Shown here: positions 52,841 through 61,831 of the stretch, in pieces
Numbering within the stretch: position 1 is the first letter of the stretch
Layout of the letters: every line of letters starts with the position of its first letter
Assembly (NCBI GenBank): GCA_002480495.1
Contig: DLCG01000008.1
Coordinates: forward strand, 92,307 to 156,306
DNA length: 64,000 nucleotides
Origin: Rhodobiaceae bacterium UBA7804
GTDB lineage: Bacteria > Pseudomonadota > Alphaproteobacteria > Parvibaculales > Parvibaculaceae
Reading direction: 5' to 3'
Notes under the pieces: model-generated
Database searches by the model: none
The model's input: only the letters and a program-made list of their open reading frames with translations
What the model was told of the DNA's origin: nothing
Position numbers and translations under genes: made by a program

Positions 52841-54946
52841 TCAGCCTGCGGCGGCAGAGCCGAGGGACGCGGGGGCGAGAATGCGTTCGGGCGGGAGCGT
52901 GACGACGACCATTGTGCCGCGGCCGGGCTCGCTCTCGATTTCGAAGCGGCCGCCATGCTGCTTCGTCAGTTCCTGCACGATGGGCAGGCCGAGGCCGAGG
53001 CCGCCATATTTGCGGCAGAACTGGTTTTCGAGCTGGCCGAAGCGGGCGAGCGCCTTGGGAATGTCCGCCGCGGCAATGCCGATGCCCGTGTCCGAGACGG
53101 CGATGACATAGCCCCTCGCATCCGCCGAGAGGGACACGGTGACGGTACCGCCCTCGACATTGAACTTGATGGCGTTGCCGGCGAGGTTGGTCAGGATCTG
53201 CCGGATCTTGCGCTCGTCGGCGATGACGGCGGGGAGCGCGGACGGCACGTCGAGGCGGCAGGCGACGCCCGCCTCCTCCGCCTTCAACCTCACCGTATCG
53301 AGCACGCGGGCGGCGATTTCCTCGATCCGGACTTCCTCCTCGTAGAGCGCGTCCGTGCCGGCCTCGACGCGCGAGATGTCGAGAATATCGCTGACGAGAT
53401 CGAGAAGATGGCTGCCGCTGTCGTTGATGTCCTTCGCATAGTCCGCATATATCCCGTTGCCGAGCGGACCGAACAATTGCAGCTTCATCGCCTCGGAAAA
53501 GCCGATGATGGCGTTCAAGGGCGTCCTGAGTTCGTGGCTCATGGTGGCGAGGAATTCGGACTTGGCCTGCGAGGCCTCCTCGGCGAGAAGGAGTGCGCGC
53601 GACAGATCGGCGGCGCGGGCTTCCAGCGCCTCGTGGCTTTCGAGGAGATTGCGGTGGAGCGCATCGCGCTCGCGTTCGACGCGGCGGTAATTCAGCACGA
53701 AGGCGCGAATATGAAGCGTGGTGACGAAGATCACGAGCAGGTTCGACAGCTCCATCGAACTGCCGATGACCTTCATGCTCGAAAGCATCTCATAGACCAG
53801 ATAGGCCAGCGCGGCGAGAAGCACGGCGAGCACATCGCCGCGCGGCGCCTTCTCGACAATCAGGGCACGGAGGATCGTGCCGCCGACGGACAAGGCAATG
53901 AGCGCCCAGAGCGCCTGGAAGGGCTCGCGCAGAAGCGTGATCGTGCCCGGCGCCATGAAGGGCGCGACGAAAAGCGCGAAGCCGCAGAAGAGCGCGGAGA
54001 CGGCATAGATCAGCTTGTCGATCCAGAGGACGCGGCCATCGCGGAAGAGATAGTTGATGAAGGCGTAATAGGCGGGCGCGATGAGAAAGAGGGAGAGATA
54101 TTCGAGGTCGTATTTCCGCGCTTCGGGAAAATCGGGCAGATAGTCCCAGATGAGATTGCTGACGAGGAAGACGCGGAGCGCGGAGGCGGCGGACAGCGCG
54201 GCGAAGATGATGTGCCCGCCGGGATGATCCGTGGAACGGCCGACCGCCAGCGCGGCGACGGCGACGAGAAAGAGGACCAGCGCCAGGGCCGTGGGCAGCG
54301 CGCTGGCGCGACGCTCCATCGACTCCATTTCCTGCAGATAGCCGATGGAGGGCACATCGACGATGCCGCCCTGCTTGTGGACATGGTTCGCGAGCTGGAC
54401 GACGAGACGCAACTCGCGCAGATCGTGCGGCAGGGGGATGATGGGCGCCGTCGGGTTGACGGCGGTGATGTTCGCGGCGGCGGCGGGATCGCCATTCTGG
54501 TGGAGGAGCACCGCCTGCACATCCTCCGGGCCGGAGGAGACGGCATGGATCGCATAGATGGAGCGCGTGGTGCCCATCGAGAGGGCGAGGAATTGCGGCG
54601 TGGCCGGAAGCACGAGATCGAGGCAATAGGTGGCGGCGCCGTGGCCGGTGGTGACGTCCGTGGTGAGGGCCGGGCCCCAGATGTCCGGGAGGGAGATGCG
54701 CTCGCCCGCGACGCGCCCATCGGGAAGCATGCAGGAGGCTGCGAAATCGGAGGGCGGCAGGAGCGCATCGCGATAGACGGTCCAGCCGTTCTTCAGCGCG
54801 AGGCGGCCTTCCCGCGCGAACTCGACCGCGGCCGCGCCCCGGCCCGCATCGCGGGACGCGGCAGGGCCCGCGGCGGCAATGACCGCCACGCCAAGAAGGA
54901 ACAGGACGAAGGTCCCCCTCCAATGTCCAGGCGCAGTCCGAAACAT
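52841..54946 (-). CDS. Membrane sensor histidine kinase with 7TMR-DISM-like region
   Basis: 701 residues. A signal-like helix is followed by an extracytoplasmic region of about 170 residues, then seven hydrophobic segments (from SALPTALALVLFLVAVAALAVG), a coiled coil (RERDALHRNLLESHEALEARAADLSRALLLAEEAS), a HisKA domain with His471 in MSHELRTPLNAIIGF and a HATPase domain with NLAGNAIKFN, VSDTGIGI and YGGLGLGLPIV. The order matches 7TMR-DISM kinases. No response regulator lies nearby, so it is an orphan; signal unknown. It is divergent from alr. Confidence 0.88.
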   Translation of the reverse strand: MFRTAPGHWRGTFVLFLLGVAVIAAAGPAASRDAGRGAAAVEFAREGRLALKNGWTVYRDALLPPSDFAASCMLPDGRVAGERISLPDIWGPALTTDVTTGHGAATYCLDLVLPATPQFLALSMGTTRSIYAIHAVSSGPEDVQAVLLHQNGDPAAAANITAVNPTAPIIPLPHDLRELRLVVQLANHVHKQGGIVDVPSIGYLQEMESMERRASALPTALALVLFLVAVAALAVGRSTDHPGGHIIFAALSAASALRVFLVSNLIWDYLPDFPEARKYDLEYLSLFLIAPAYYAFINYLFRDGRVLWIDKLIYAVSALFCGFALFVAPFMAPGTITLLREPFQALWALIALSVGGTILRALIVEKAPRGDVLAVLLAALAYLVYEMLSSMKVIGSSMELSNLLVIFVTTLHIRAFVLNYRRVERERDALHRNLLESHEALEARAADLSRALLLAEEASQAKSEFLATMSHELRTPLNAIIGFSEAMKLQLFGPLGNGIYADYAKDINDSGSHLLDLVSDILDISRVEAGTDALYEEEVRIEEIAARVLDTVRLKAEEAGVACRLDVPSALPAVIADERKIRQILTNLAGNAIKFNVEGGTVTVSLSADARGYVIAVSDTGIGIAAADIPKALARFGQLENQFCRKYGGLGLGLPIVQELTKQHGGRFEIESEPGRGTMVVVTLPPERILAPASLGSAAAG

Positions 54947-55070
54947 GCAGCTCTCTCCCGACCTGCCTCAAATATCGGAACAAAACCTTAAGGAGTTCTC
55001 TAGGACCGGCGGGCGGAGGGTGACGGCGCATACGCAATTTCGCCGTATTAACTCTTTAATCCGGCTCAAC

Positions 55071-55098
55071 TTTCCCTTCATGGGCGATCCGCTATGAT
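55071..55098 (+). promoter_or_regulatory. Possible alr promoter
   Basis: TTTCCC (55071-55076) and TATGAT (55093-55098), with a 16-base spacer, lie in the gap between the divergent kinase and alr genes. The -10 is good; the -35 is weak. Confidence 0.3.
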
Positions 55099-55173
55099 CG
55101 CTCGCGAGCCCGAGAAACCATCCCGAACAAGCGGCCCGGAGGGCCAGGCGCCCTGCCCGATACGTCGAGACCC

Positions 55174-56361
55174 ATGACATCCGAAAGCACGGCCGAAAAG
55201 GCAGCGGGCGCGATCCTCACCGTCGATCTCGGCGCGCTGGCGGCGAATTACGCGCTGCTGTGCGAGAAGGCGGCCGGGGCGGAGGTTTCCGCCGTGGTGA
55301 AGGCGGATGCCTATGGGCTGGGGCTCGGGCCGGTCGCGGAGCGGCTCTGGATGGAGGGCTGCCGGACTTTCTTCGTGGCGGACGTGAACGAGGGCAAGGC
55401 GCTGAGGGCCGTGCTGCCGGAGGCCGTCATCTATGTGTTGAACGGCATCTTTCCCGGTACGGCGGGGCTTTACGCGGCGGCGGGGCTCAGGCCCGTGATC
55501 GCCTCGCTTGCCGAACTCGCCGAATGGCGGGAGGCGGGCGCCCCCCTGCCCGCGGCACTTCATTTCGATACCGGCATGAACCGGCTCGGCATGAGCGCCG
55601 CCGATGCCGACGCCATCGCGCAGGACGAGACGCTGACCAGGGGCATCGAGGTCTCGCTCGTGATGAGCCATCTTGCCTGCTCGGATGACGAGGGCCACCC
55701 GAGGAACGCGCTGCAGCTCGCGCGGTTCAGCGGGATATGGGAGCGGCTGCGCCCGCGCTTCCCCGGCGCCGTGGCGAGCCTCGCCAATTCGGGCGGCATA
55801 TGGCTCGGGGCGGACTATCACTTCGGGCTCGTTCGCCCCGGCGTCAGCCTCTACGGCGGCAACCCCTTCACGGGCAAGGAGAACCCCTTCCGGCCCGTCG
55901 TGCGGGCGGAGGCGCGGGTGATCGCGCTGCGCGAGGTGGAGCCCGGCGAGACGGTCGGCTACAGCGCGACCTGGAGTGCTCCCGGGGAAGGCGACAGCGG
56001 GCGCAAGCGCGTGGCGATTCTCGGCGCGGGCTATGCGGATGGCTATTTCCGCGCGCTCTCCTCCACCGGCAACCCCGAATCGGGCGGCGTGGTGCATATT
56101 GGGGGCCGGGCCTGCCCCATCGCGGGCCGCGTCTCCATGGACATGGTGGCGGTCGATGTGAGCCAGGTGCCGGAAGGCGCGGTGACGCGCGGCGACATGG
56201 CGGAACTGATCGGCCCCAACATCACGGTGGACGATGTGGGCCTCCGGGCGGGCACGCTCGGCTATGAAATTCTGACGGCACTGGGCAGGCGCTACATGCG
56301 ACGCTACATTGCCGGGCCCGAAAGGGACGCAGTGGAAAAGGAAGGCAGGGGGCAGGCTTGA
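55174..56361 (+). CDS. alr: Alanine racemase
   Basis: PLP enzyme that makes D-alanine for peptidoglycan. Lys43 in SAVVKADAYGLG is the PLP lysine; the C-terminal Tyr is in VGYSATWS and GRVSMDMVAVD is conserved. 395 residues is within range. The downstream mlaE start is a TTG overlapping the alr stop, so wall and envelope-lipid functions are in one transcript. Confidence 0.95.
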   Translation: MTSESTAEKAAGAILTVDLGALAANYALLCEKAAGAEVSAVVKADAYGLGLGPVAERLWMEGCRTFFVADVNEGKALRAVLPEAVIYVLNGIFPGTAGLYAAAGLRPVIASLAELAEWREAGAPLPAALHFDTGMNRLGMSAADADAIAQDETLTRGIEVSLVMSHLACSDDEGHPRNALQLARFSGIWERLRPRFPGAVASLANSGGIWLGADYHFGLVRPGVSLYGGNPFTGKENPFRPVVRAEARVIALREVEPGETVGYSATWSAPGEGDSGRKRVAILGAGYADGYFRALSSTGNPESGGVVHIGGRACPIAGRVSMDMVAVDVSQVPEGAVTRGDMAELIGPNITVDDVGLRAGTLGYEILTALGRRYMRRYIAGPERDAVEKEGRGQA

Positions 56362-57131
56362 ACGTCTTCGCGATCATCGGGCGGGTGGTGCTGGCCACGC
56401 TCGCCGAAATCGGCGCGCTGACGCGCTTCATCTGGCTCTCGGTGAGCCATATCTTCCGGCCGCCCTTCTTCTGGCGGCTTACCGCGCAGCAGATGCTCAG
56501 GATCGGCTATTTCTCGCTGCCGGTGGTGGCGCTCACCGCCTTCTTCACCGGCGGCGCGCTGGCCTTGCAGATCTATTACGGCGGCAACTCGCTCAACTCG
56601 GAATCGATCGTCGCGACCATCGTCGCGCTCGGCATCACGCGCGAACTCGGCCCCGTGCTCGGCGGGCTGATGGTGGCGGGGCGCGTGTCGGCGGCAATCG
56701 CGGCGGAGCTCGGCACGATGCGCGTGACCGAACAGATCGACGCGCTGACGACGCTTTCGACCAACCCGCACAAATATCTCGTCGTGCCGCGCGTGGTCGC
56801 GGCTGTCATCACGCTCCCTGCCCTCGTCTTCGTCGCCGACATCATCGGCATCATGGGCGGCTTCGTGGTCTCCACCGGGTCGCTCGATTTCAATGCCGGC
56901 GTCTACATCAAGAACACGGCGGACTTCCTGAAATTCGACGACGTGATGTCGGGCCTGACCAAGGCGGCGGTGTTCGGCTTCATCATCGCCATCATGGGCT
57001 GCTTCCACGGCTTCAACTCGAAGGGCGGCGCGCAAGGCGTGGGCCGCGCGACGACGAACGCCGTGGTGACCGCCTCGATCCTCATCCTCGCGGCGAACTA
57101 CGTGATGACGTCGCTGCTGTTTGCGAATTGA
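56358..57131 (+). CDS. mlaE: Lipid asymmetry ABC transporter permease MlaE
   Basis: 257-residue permease of the Mla system that moves phospholipids between membranes. ALTAFFTGGALALQIYYGG, ITRELGPVLGGLMVAGRVSAAIAAELGTMRVTEQIDAL and a hydrophobic C-terminal pair match MlaE. The start is TTG at 56358, overlapping the alr TGA (TTGA), with AGGGGGC upstream. mlaF follows after 8 bases. mlaD, mlaC and mlaB are not in the window, so the remaining subunits must be encoded elsewhere or be absent. Confidence 0.93.
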   Translation: MNVFAIIGRVVLATLAEIGALTRFIWLSVSHIFRPPFFWRLTAQQMLRIGYFSLPVVALTAFFTGGALALQIYYGGNSLNSESIVATIVALGITRELGPVLGGLMVAGRVSAAIAAELGTMRVTEQIDALTTLSTNPHKYLVVPRVVAAVITLPALVFVADIIGIMGGFVVSTGSLDFNAGVYIKNTADFLKFDDVMSGLTKAAVFGFIIAIMGCFHGFNSKGGAQGVGRATTNAVVTASILILAANYVMTSLLFAN

Positions 57132-57139
57132 GGCCGGAT

Positions 57140-57913
57140 ATGAGCGAAGCGAAGATCGAACTCAGGAACGTCCACAAGCGCTTCGGAAGCAAGGTGGTGC
57201 TGGACGGCATCAACCTCACCGTGCCGAAGGGCGAGTCGCTCGTCGTGATCGGCGGATCGGGCACCGGCAAGTCGGTGATGATCAAATGCGTGCTCGGCAT
57301 CATCCGTCCCGACAGCGGCGAGATCTTCGTCGACGGCAAGAACGTGCTGAAGATGGATACGGGCGAGCGCGAGAAGGTGTTGCGCAAGTTCGGCATGCTC
57401 TTCCAGGGCGCGGCGCTCTTCGACAGCCTGCCCGTCTGGGAGAATGTCGCCTTCGGGCTCATCCAGGGCCGCAAGATGAAGCGCAAACAGGCGAAGGACA
57501 TCGCCATCGAGAAGCTCGCCAAGGTGGGGCTCGCGGCGGAGGTGGGCGAACTCTATCCCGCCGAGCTTTCGGGCGGCATGCAGAAGCGCGTGGGCCTTGC
57601 GCGCGCGATCGCGGCTGACCCGGAGATCATCTTCTTCGACGAACCGACGACGGGCCTCGACCCGATCATGGCGGACGTGATCAACGACCTCATCGTGGAC
57701 AGCGTGAAGGATCTCGGCGCGACGACGCTTTCGATCACGCATGACATGGCGAGCGTGCGCAAGATCGCCGACAAGGTGGCGATGATCCACAAGGGCAAGA
57801 TCATCTGGGCGGGCAGCCGCGCGGAAGTGGACAATAGCGGCAACGAGTATGTCGACCAGTTCATCCACGGACGCGCGGAAGGGCCGATCCAGATGGAAGT
57901 GCTGAAGCCGTAG
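57140..57913 (+). CDS. mlaF: Lipid asymmetry ABC transporter ATPase MlaF
   Basis: 257-residue ATPase of the MlaFE transporter. Walker A GGSGTGKS (38-45), the MlaF-typical LFQGAALFDSLPVWENV Q-loop, signature LSGGMQKRVGLARAI and Walker B IIFFDEPTTGLDPIM are present. ATG 57140 starts it; the in-frame region up to 56309 is the mlaE gene in another frame. A palindromic repeat begins 18 bases after its stop and separates it from radA. Confidence 0.95.
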   Translation: MSEAKIELRNVHKRFGSKVVLDGINLTVPKGESLVVIGGSGTGKSVMIKCVLGIIRPDSGEIFVDGKNVLKMDTGEREKVLRKFGMLFQGAALFDSLPVWENVAFGLIQGRKMKRKQAKDIAIEKLAKVGLAAEVGELYPAELSGGMQKRVGLARAIAADPEIIFFDEPTTGLDPIMADVINDLIVDSVKDLGATTLSITHDMASVRKIADKVAMIHKGKIIWAGSRAEVDNSGNEYVDQFIHGRAEGPIQMEVLKP

Positions 57914-57930
57914 GTTTCAACTTTCGCAAC

Positions 57931-58034
57931 CGTCATTGCGAGCGACCGCAAGGGAGCGAAGCAATCCAGGAGCCACGGGCTCAGCGTTTGCGGCCCCTGG
58001 ATTGCTTCGTCGGCTTCGCCTCCTCGCAATGACG
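57931..58034. repeat. 104-base palindromic intergenic repeat
   Basis: Ends are inverted: CGTCATTGCGAG (57931-57942) and CTCGCAATGACG (58023-58034). Inside, GAAGCAATCCAGG pairs exactly with CCTGGATTGCTTC, giving a long stem around a GC-rich centre. This is the widely scattered CGTCATTGCGAGCGA-type element of proteobacterial intergenic regions, probably a non-autonomous mobile or REP-type unit. Confidence 0.85.
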
Positions 58035-58060
58035 CATTTTTGAAAGGCAAACACGACACA

Positions 58061-59479
58061 ATGGCCCGCCAATCCCGCACATTCGTCTGCCAGTCCTGCG
58101 GCGCGGTGACACCGCGTTGGGCGGGGCGCTGCGAGAGCTGCGGCGAGTGGAACACCATCGTCGAGGAAGCAGGCGCGGCCGGCGGCGTGGGCGCGGGACC
58201 GGCGGCAAAATCGCTGCAGGGCAAGGGCCGCCGGATCGAGCTCGTGGAGATGAGCGGCGAGAGCGCGGAGCCGCCGCGCTATGTGACGGGGGTCGGCGAG
58301 TTCGACCGCGTGACGGGCGGCGGGCTGGTGCCCGGCTCGGCGGTTCTCGTGGGCGGCGATCCGGGCATCGGCAAATCGACGCTGCTCCTGCAGGCGATGG
58401 CGGCGCTCGCGAACAAGGGGCATTCGGTCGTCTATGTCTCGGGCGAAGAAGCGATCGCGCAAGTGAGAATGCGGGCGCGCAGGCTTGGCCTCGCGGAGGC
58501 GCCAGTGCAGCTTGGCGCGGAGACGAACCTCAAGGACATCATCGGCACGCTGGAAGGCCAAAAGGCGCCGGACGCCGTCGTCATCGACTCGATCCAGACC
58601 ATGTGGGCGGATAATCTCGACAGCGCGCCCGGCACGGTCAGCCAGGTGCGGGCCTCGGCGCAGGAGCTGGTGCGCTTCGCCAAGAAGAACAACACGGCGA
58701 TCATTCTCGTCGGTCATGTGACCAAGGAAGGCCAGATCGCGGGGCCGCGCGTCGTCGAGCACATGGTGGATGCGGTCATCTATTTCGAAGGCGAACGCGG
58801 ACACCAATTCCGCGTGCTTCGCGCGGTGAAAAACCGCTTCGGCCCGGCGAACGAGATCGGCGTCTTCGAGATGGGCGAGATGGGACTGGCGGAAGTGCCG
58901 AACCCCTCCGCCCTCTTCCTCGGGGAGCGCGACGGGGGCACGAGCGGTTCCGCCGTCTTCGCAGGGATCGAGGGGACGCGGCCGGTGCTCGTCGAAATTC
59001 AGGCGCTGACCGCGCAGAGCCCGCTCGGCACACCGCGGCGCGCGGTCGTCGGCTGGGACAGCGGACGGCTCTCCATGGTGCTGGCGGTGCTGGAAGCGCG
59101 CTGCGGGCTCTCGCTCGCGGGCCAGGACGTTTACCTTAACGTCGCGGGTGGCCTGCGAATCAACGAGCCCGCCGCCGACCTCGCGGTGGCCGCAGCGCTC
59201 ATTTCCTCCATCACCGGGACACCGCTTCCAAGCGATACCGTGATCTTCGGCGAAATCAGCCTTTCAGGGGCGGTCAGGCCCGTCAGCCAGATGGATGCGC
59301 GGCTGAAAGAGGCGGAAAAACTGGGTTTCGCGCGGGCAATCCTGCCCGCGGGCGCGGGCAAGAGCCGCAGCGGAACCGGGCTCAAATTCACGGAAATTTC
59401 GGACCTTGCGGGTCTCATTGCCCATCTGGCAGCGGCGGGACAAAAGGGCTCGAACGGACGCCGCTCAGGGGATATGTGA
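58061..59479 (+). CDS. radA: DNA repair protein RadA
   Basis: RecA-like branch-migration helicase for recombination. An N-terminal C4 zinc finger (Cys10, Cys13, Cys24, Cys27) leads to the motor with Walker A GDPGIGKSTLLLQ, the RadA-specific KNRFGPANEIGVFEM and a Lon-like C-terminal domain (GTPRRAVVGWDSGRLSMVLAVLEA). I chose ATG 58061 (MARQSRTFVCQSCG, 472 residues); a TTG at 58040 lies against the repeat. cvpA follows after 31 bases. Confidence 0.96.
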   Translation: MARQSRTFVCQSCGAVTPRWAGRCESCGEWNTIVEEAGAAGGVGAGPAAKSLQGKGRRIELVEMSGESAEPPRYVTGVGEFDRVTGGGLVPGSAVLVGGDPGIGKSTLLLQAMAALANKGHSVVYVSGEEAIAQVRMRARRLGLAEAPVQLGAETNLKDIIGTLEGQKAPDAVVIDSIQTMWADNLDSAPGTVSQVRASAQELVRFAKKNNTAIILVGHVTKEGQIAGPRVVEHMVDAVIYFEGERGHQFRVLRAVKNRFGPANEIGVFEMGEMGLAEVPNPSALFLGERDGGTSGSAVFAGIEGTRPVLVEIQALTAQSPLGTPRRAVVGWDSGRLSMVLAVLEARCGLSLAGQDVYLNVAGGLRINEPAADLAVAAALISSITGTPLPSDTVIFGEISLSGAVRPVSQMDARLKEAEKLGFARAILPAGAGKSRSGTGLKFTEISDLAGLIAHLAAAGQKGSNGRRSGDM

Positions 59480-59510
59480 TAGACTTGAACTAGGCTTCCG
59501 GGAGAGTGAT

Positions 59511-60191
59511 TTGACGCTGTTCGACATCATCGTCATTGGCGTGCTGCTGGTATCGAGCGTGCTGGCGCTGCTCAGGGGCTTCACCAACGAAGTGCTGTCG
59601 ATCCTCGCCTGGGTGGTGGGCGCCCTTGCAGCGCTCTGGCTCTTTCCCTATCTGACGCCTGTGTTGCGCGGCGCGATATCGCCGCCCTGGCTTGCGGCCG
59701 TCATCGCCGCGGTCGGCATTTTCATCGTTGCCTATGCGCTGTGCGCGGCGCTGACCGCGCGCTGGTCGGGCGGGCTGATGGATCTGCATGAGCGCGCGGA
59801 GCTTCTGGACCGGACGCTTGGCTTCATCTTCGGGCTTGCGCGCGGATTGCTGATCGTCACCGTCGCCTATCTCTTCTTCGCCTGGCTGGTGCCCAACCCG
59901 GACGACCAGCCGGACTGGATCAAAAACGCCAAGACGAAACCGACCATCGAGAACACGGCCGCCCTGCTCTTCTCGCTCGCGCCGGAACCCGGCAGCGGAT
60001 CGGCCAGACAGGAAAGCGCGCCCGCAGCCCGGCAAAGCGCCCCGACGCCGCGTCAAGAGGCCGCGCCTGCGCCCGCCGAGCCAAGGCAGACGGAGCCCGA
60101 TTCCGGCGCTGACACGGCGAATGGCCCGGGGTATAACCCGTCCGAACGGAGGGGGCTCGATCGTCTGTTCGAGAACACGACCGGGGAGTAG
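59511..60191 (+). CDS. cvpA: CvpA family membrane protein
   Basis: 226 residues. Four hydrophobic helices span about residues 3-150 (FDIIVIGVLLVSSVLALLRGFTNEVLSILAWVVG opening), the CvpA fold of unknown biochemical role linked to colicin V production and purF expression. A Pro/Ala/Gln-rich tail (SAPAARQSAPTPRQEAAPAPAE) follows, predicted cytoplasmic and flexible. The start is TTG 59511 with GGAGAG six bases upstream; no nearby ATG fits. The cvpA-purF pairing is ancient and conserved. Confidence 0.88.
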   Translation: MTLFDIIVIGVLLVSSVLALLRGFTNEVLSILAWVVGALAALWLFPYLTPVLRGAISPPWLAAVIAAVGIFIVAYALCAALTARWSGGLMDLHERAELLDRTLGFIFGLARGLLIVTVAYLFFAWLVPNPDDQPDWIKNAKTKPTIENTAALLFSLAPEPGSGSARQESAPAARQSAPTPRQEAAPAPAEPRQTEPDSGADTANGPGYNPSERRGLDRLFENTTGE

Positions 60192-60283
60192 ACGCCCGTT
60201 GTTTTATTGCGTTTCCGGACGGCCCCACGCCGTCCTCTCTTGAAGAAGGCACTTCGCCTGGAAACGCTCCAGGAGTCCCAGCG

Positions 60284-61819
60284 ATGTCCGATCAGATGCA
60301 GCTCGACCTCCCCTTTTCCTCCTCCGCCCGAAAACCGGCGGAAGCCCCCTTCAGCCTGACAGACGACGAACTTCACGACGACAAGCTGCGCGAGGAATGC
60401 GGCGTGTTCGGCGTGTTCGGCCATCCGGACGCGGCGGCGCTGACGGCGCTCGGCCTTCACGCGCTCCAGCATCGCGGGCAGGAGGCGGCGGGCATCGTGG
60501 CCTATGACGGCGAGCACTTCCATTCGGAGCGCCGCCTCGGCCTTGTCGGCGATCACTTCTCCTCCGCCAAGATGATCGACCGGCTGCAGGGCGAAATGGC
60601 GGTCGGCCATGTGCGCTATTCGACGACGGGCGAGACGATCCTGCGCAACGTGCAGCCGCTTTTCGCGGATCTGTGGGGCGGCGGCTTCGCGGTGGCGCAT
60701 AACGGCAATCTGACCAACGCGATCACGCTGCGGAACGAGCTCGTGCGCGACGGCGCGATCTTCCAGTCCACCTCGGACACGGAAACGATCCTGCAGCTCG
60801 TCGCGCGGAGCCGGAAACCGCGCGTGATGGAGCGCTTCGTCGATGCGCTCTCGCAGATCCAGGGCGCCTATGCGCTGGTGGCGCTGACCAACAAGAAGCT
60901 CATCGGCGCGCGCGACCCGCTCGGCATCCGTCCGCTCATTCTGGGCAAACTCGCGGGAGCGCCGATCTTCGCCTCGGAAACGGTGGCGCTCGACATCATC
61001 GGCGCGGAATTCGTGCGCGAGGTGGAGCCCGGCGAGATCGTGCTCTGCACACGCGAGAACGGCGAAATCACAATCGAGTCGATCCGCCCCTTCCCCGAAC
61101 AGCAGGTTCGCCCCTGCGTGTTCGAATACATCTATTTCGCGCGGCCCGACAGCATCGTCGGCGGCAAGAGCGTCTACAATGTGCGCAAGCGGCTCGGCCA
61201 GGAACTGGCGCGCGAGAGCGCGGTGGAAGCCGATGTCGTGATCCCGGTGCCGGACTCGGGCGTGCCCGCGGCGATCGGCTATGCGGCGGAGAGCGGCATT
61301 CCCTTCGAGCTCGGCATCATCCGGAACCATTATGTAGGCCGCACCTTCATCGAGCCGACGCAGCATATCCGCCAGCTCGGCGTGAAGCTGAAGCACAATG
61401 CGAACCGCGCCATCGTGGAAGGCAAGCGCATCATCCTCGTGGACGACAGCGTGGTGCGCGGCACGACCTCCATCAAGATCGTGAAGATGATGTATGAGGC
61501 GGGGGCGAAGGAAGTTCACCTGCGCGTGGCAAGCCCGCCCATCACGCATCCCGATTTCTACGGTATCGACACGCCGGAACGCGAGCAGCTGCTCGCCTCG
61601 AATTACGACCTCGAAGGCATGCGTGACTATATCGGCGTGGACAGCCTAGCCTTCATTTCCGTGGACGGGCTCTACCGCGCGATGGGCTTCAACCATCGCG
61701 ATGCGGAGCACCCGCAGCTTACGGATCATTGTTTCACCGGCGACTATCCGACGCCGCTGGCCGACCGCGACGGCGAACAGCGGACAAGGCAGCTCTCTCT
61801 TCTCGCCGAAATCGCCTGA
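60284..61819 (+). CDS. purF: Amidophosphoribosyltransferase
   Basis: First committed step of purine synthesis: PRPP plus glutamine gives phosphoribosylamine. The catalytic Cys39 (REECGVFGVFG) follows a propeptide-like N-terminus of about 38 residues that is removed in the family, exposing Cys1. The glutaminase domain continues with RGQEAAGIV and GRWSTTGE-like regions (here HVRYSTTGET), and the PRPP loop is IILVDDSVVRGTTS. 511 residues. The leader from 60192 holds a GTTTTATTGCG stretch but no clear purine operator. Confidence 0.96.
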   Translation: MSDQMQLDLPFSSSARKPAEAPFSLTDDELHDDKLREECGVFGVFGHPDAAALTALGLHALQHRGQEAAGIVAYDGEHFHSERRLGLVGDHFSSAKMIDRLQGEMAVGHVRYSTTGETILRNVQPLFADLWGGGFAVAHNGNLTNAITLRNELVRDGAIFQSTSDTETILQLVARSRKPRVMERFVDALSQIQGAYALVALTNKKLIGARDPLGIRPLILGKLAGAPIFASETVALDIIGAEFVREVEPGEIVLCTRENGEITIESIRPFPEQQVRPCVFEYIYFARPDSIVGGKSVYNVRKRLGQELARESAVEADVVIPVPDSGVPAAIGYAAESGIPFELGIIRNHYVGRTFIEPTQHIRQLGVKLKHNANRAIVEGKRIILVDDSVVRGTTSIKIVKMMYEAGAKEVHLRVASPPITHPDFYGIDTPEREQLLASNYDLEGMRDYIGVDSLAFISVDGLYRAMGFNHRDAEHPQLTDHCFTGDYPTPLADRDGEQRTRQLSLLAEIA

Positions 61820-61831
61820 CGGGAATCAAGA

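Noticed and set aside
52688..54991. 767-codon open frame on the + strand opposite the histidine kinase
   Set aside because: Glu/Arg/Gly-rich product typical of an antisense frame in GC-rich DNA; the kinase on the other strand has all expected motifs.
56309..57139. N-terminal extension of mlaF through the mlaE region
   Set aside because: The frame is open but its product is Arg/His-rich and unrelated, while mlaE is clearly coded in the other frame.
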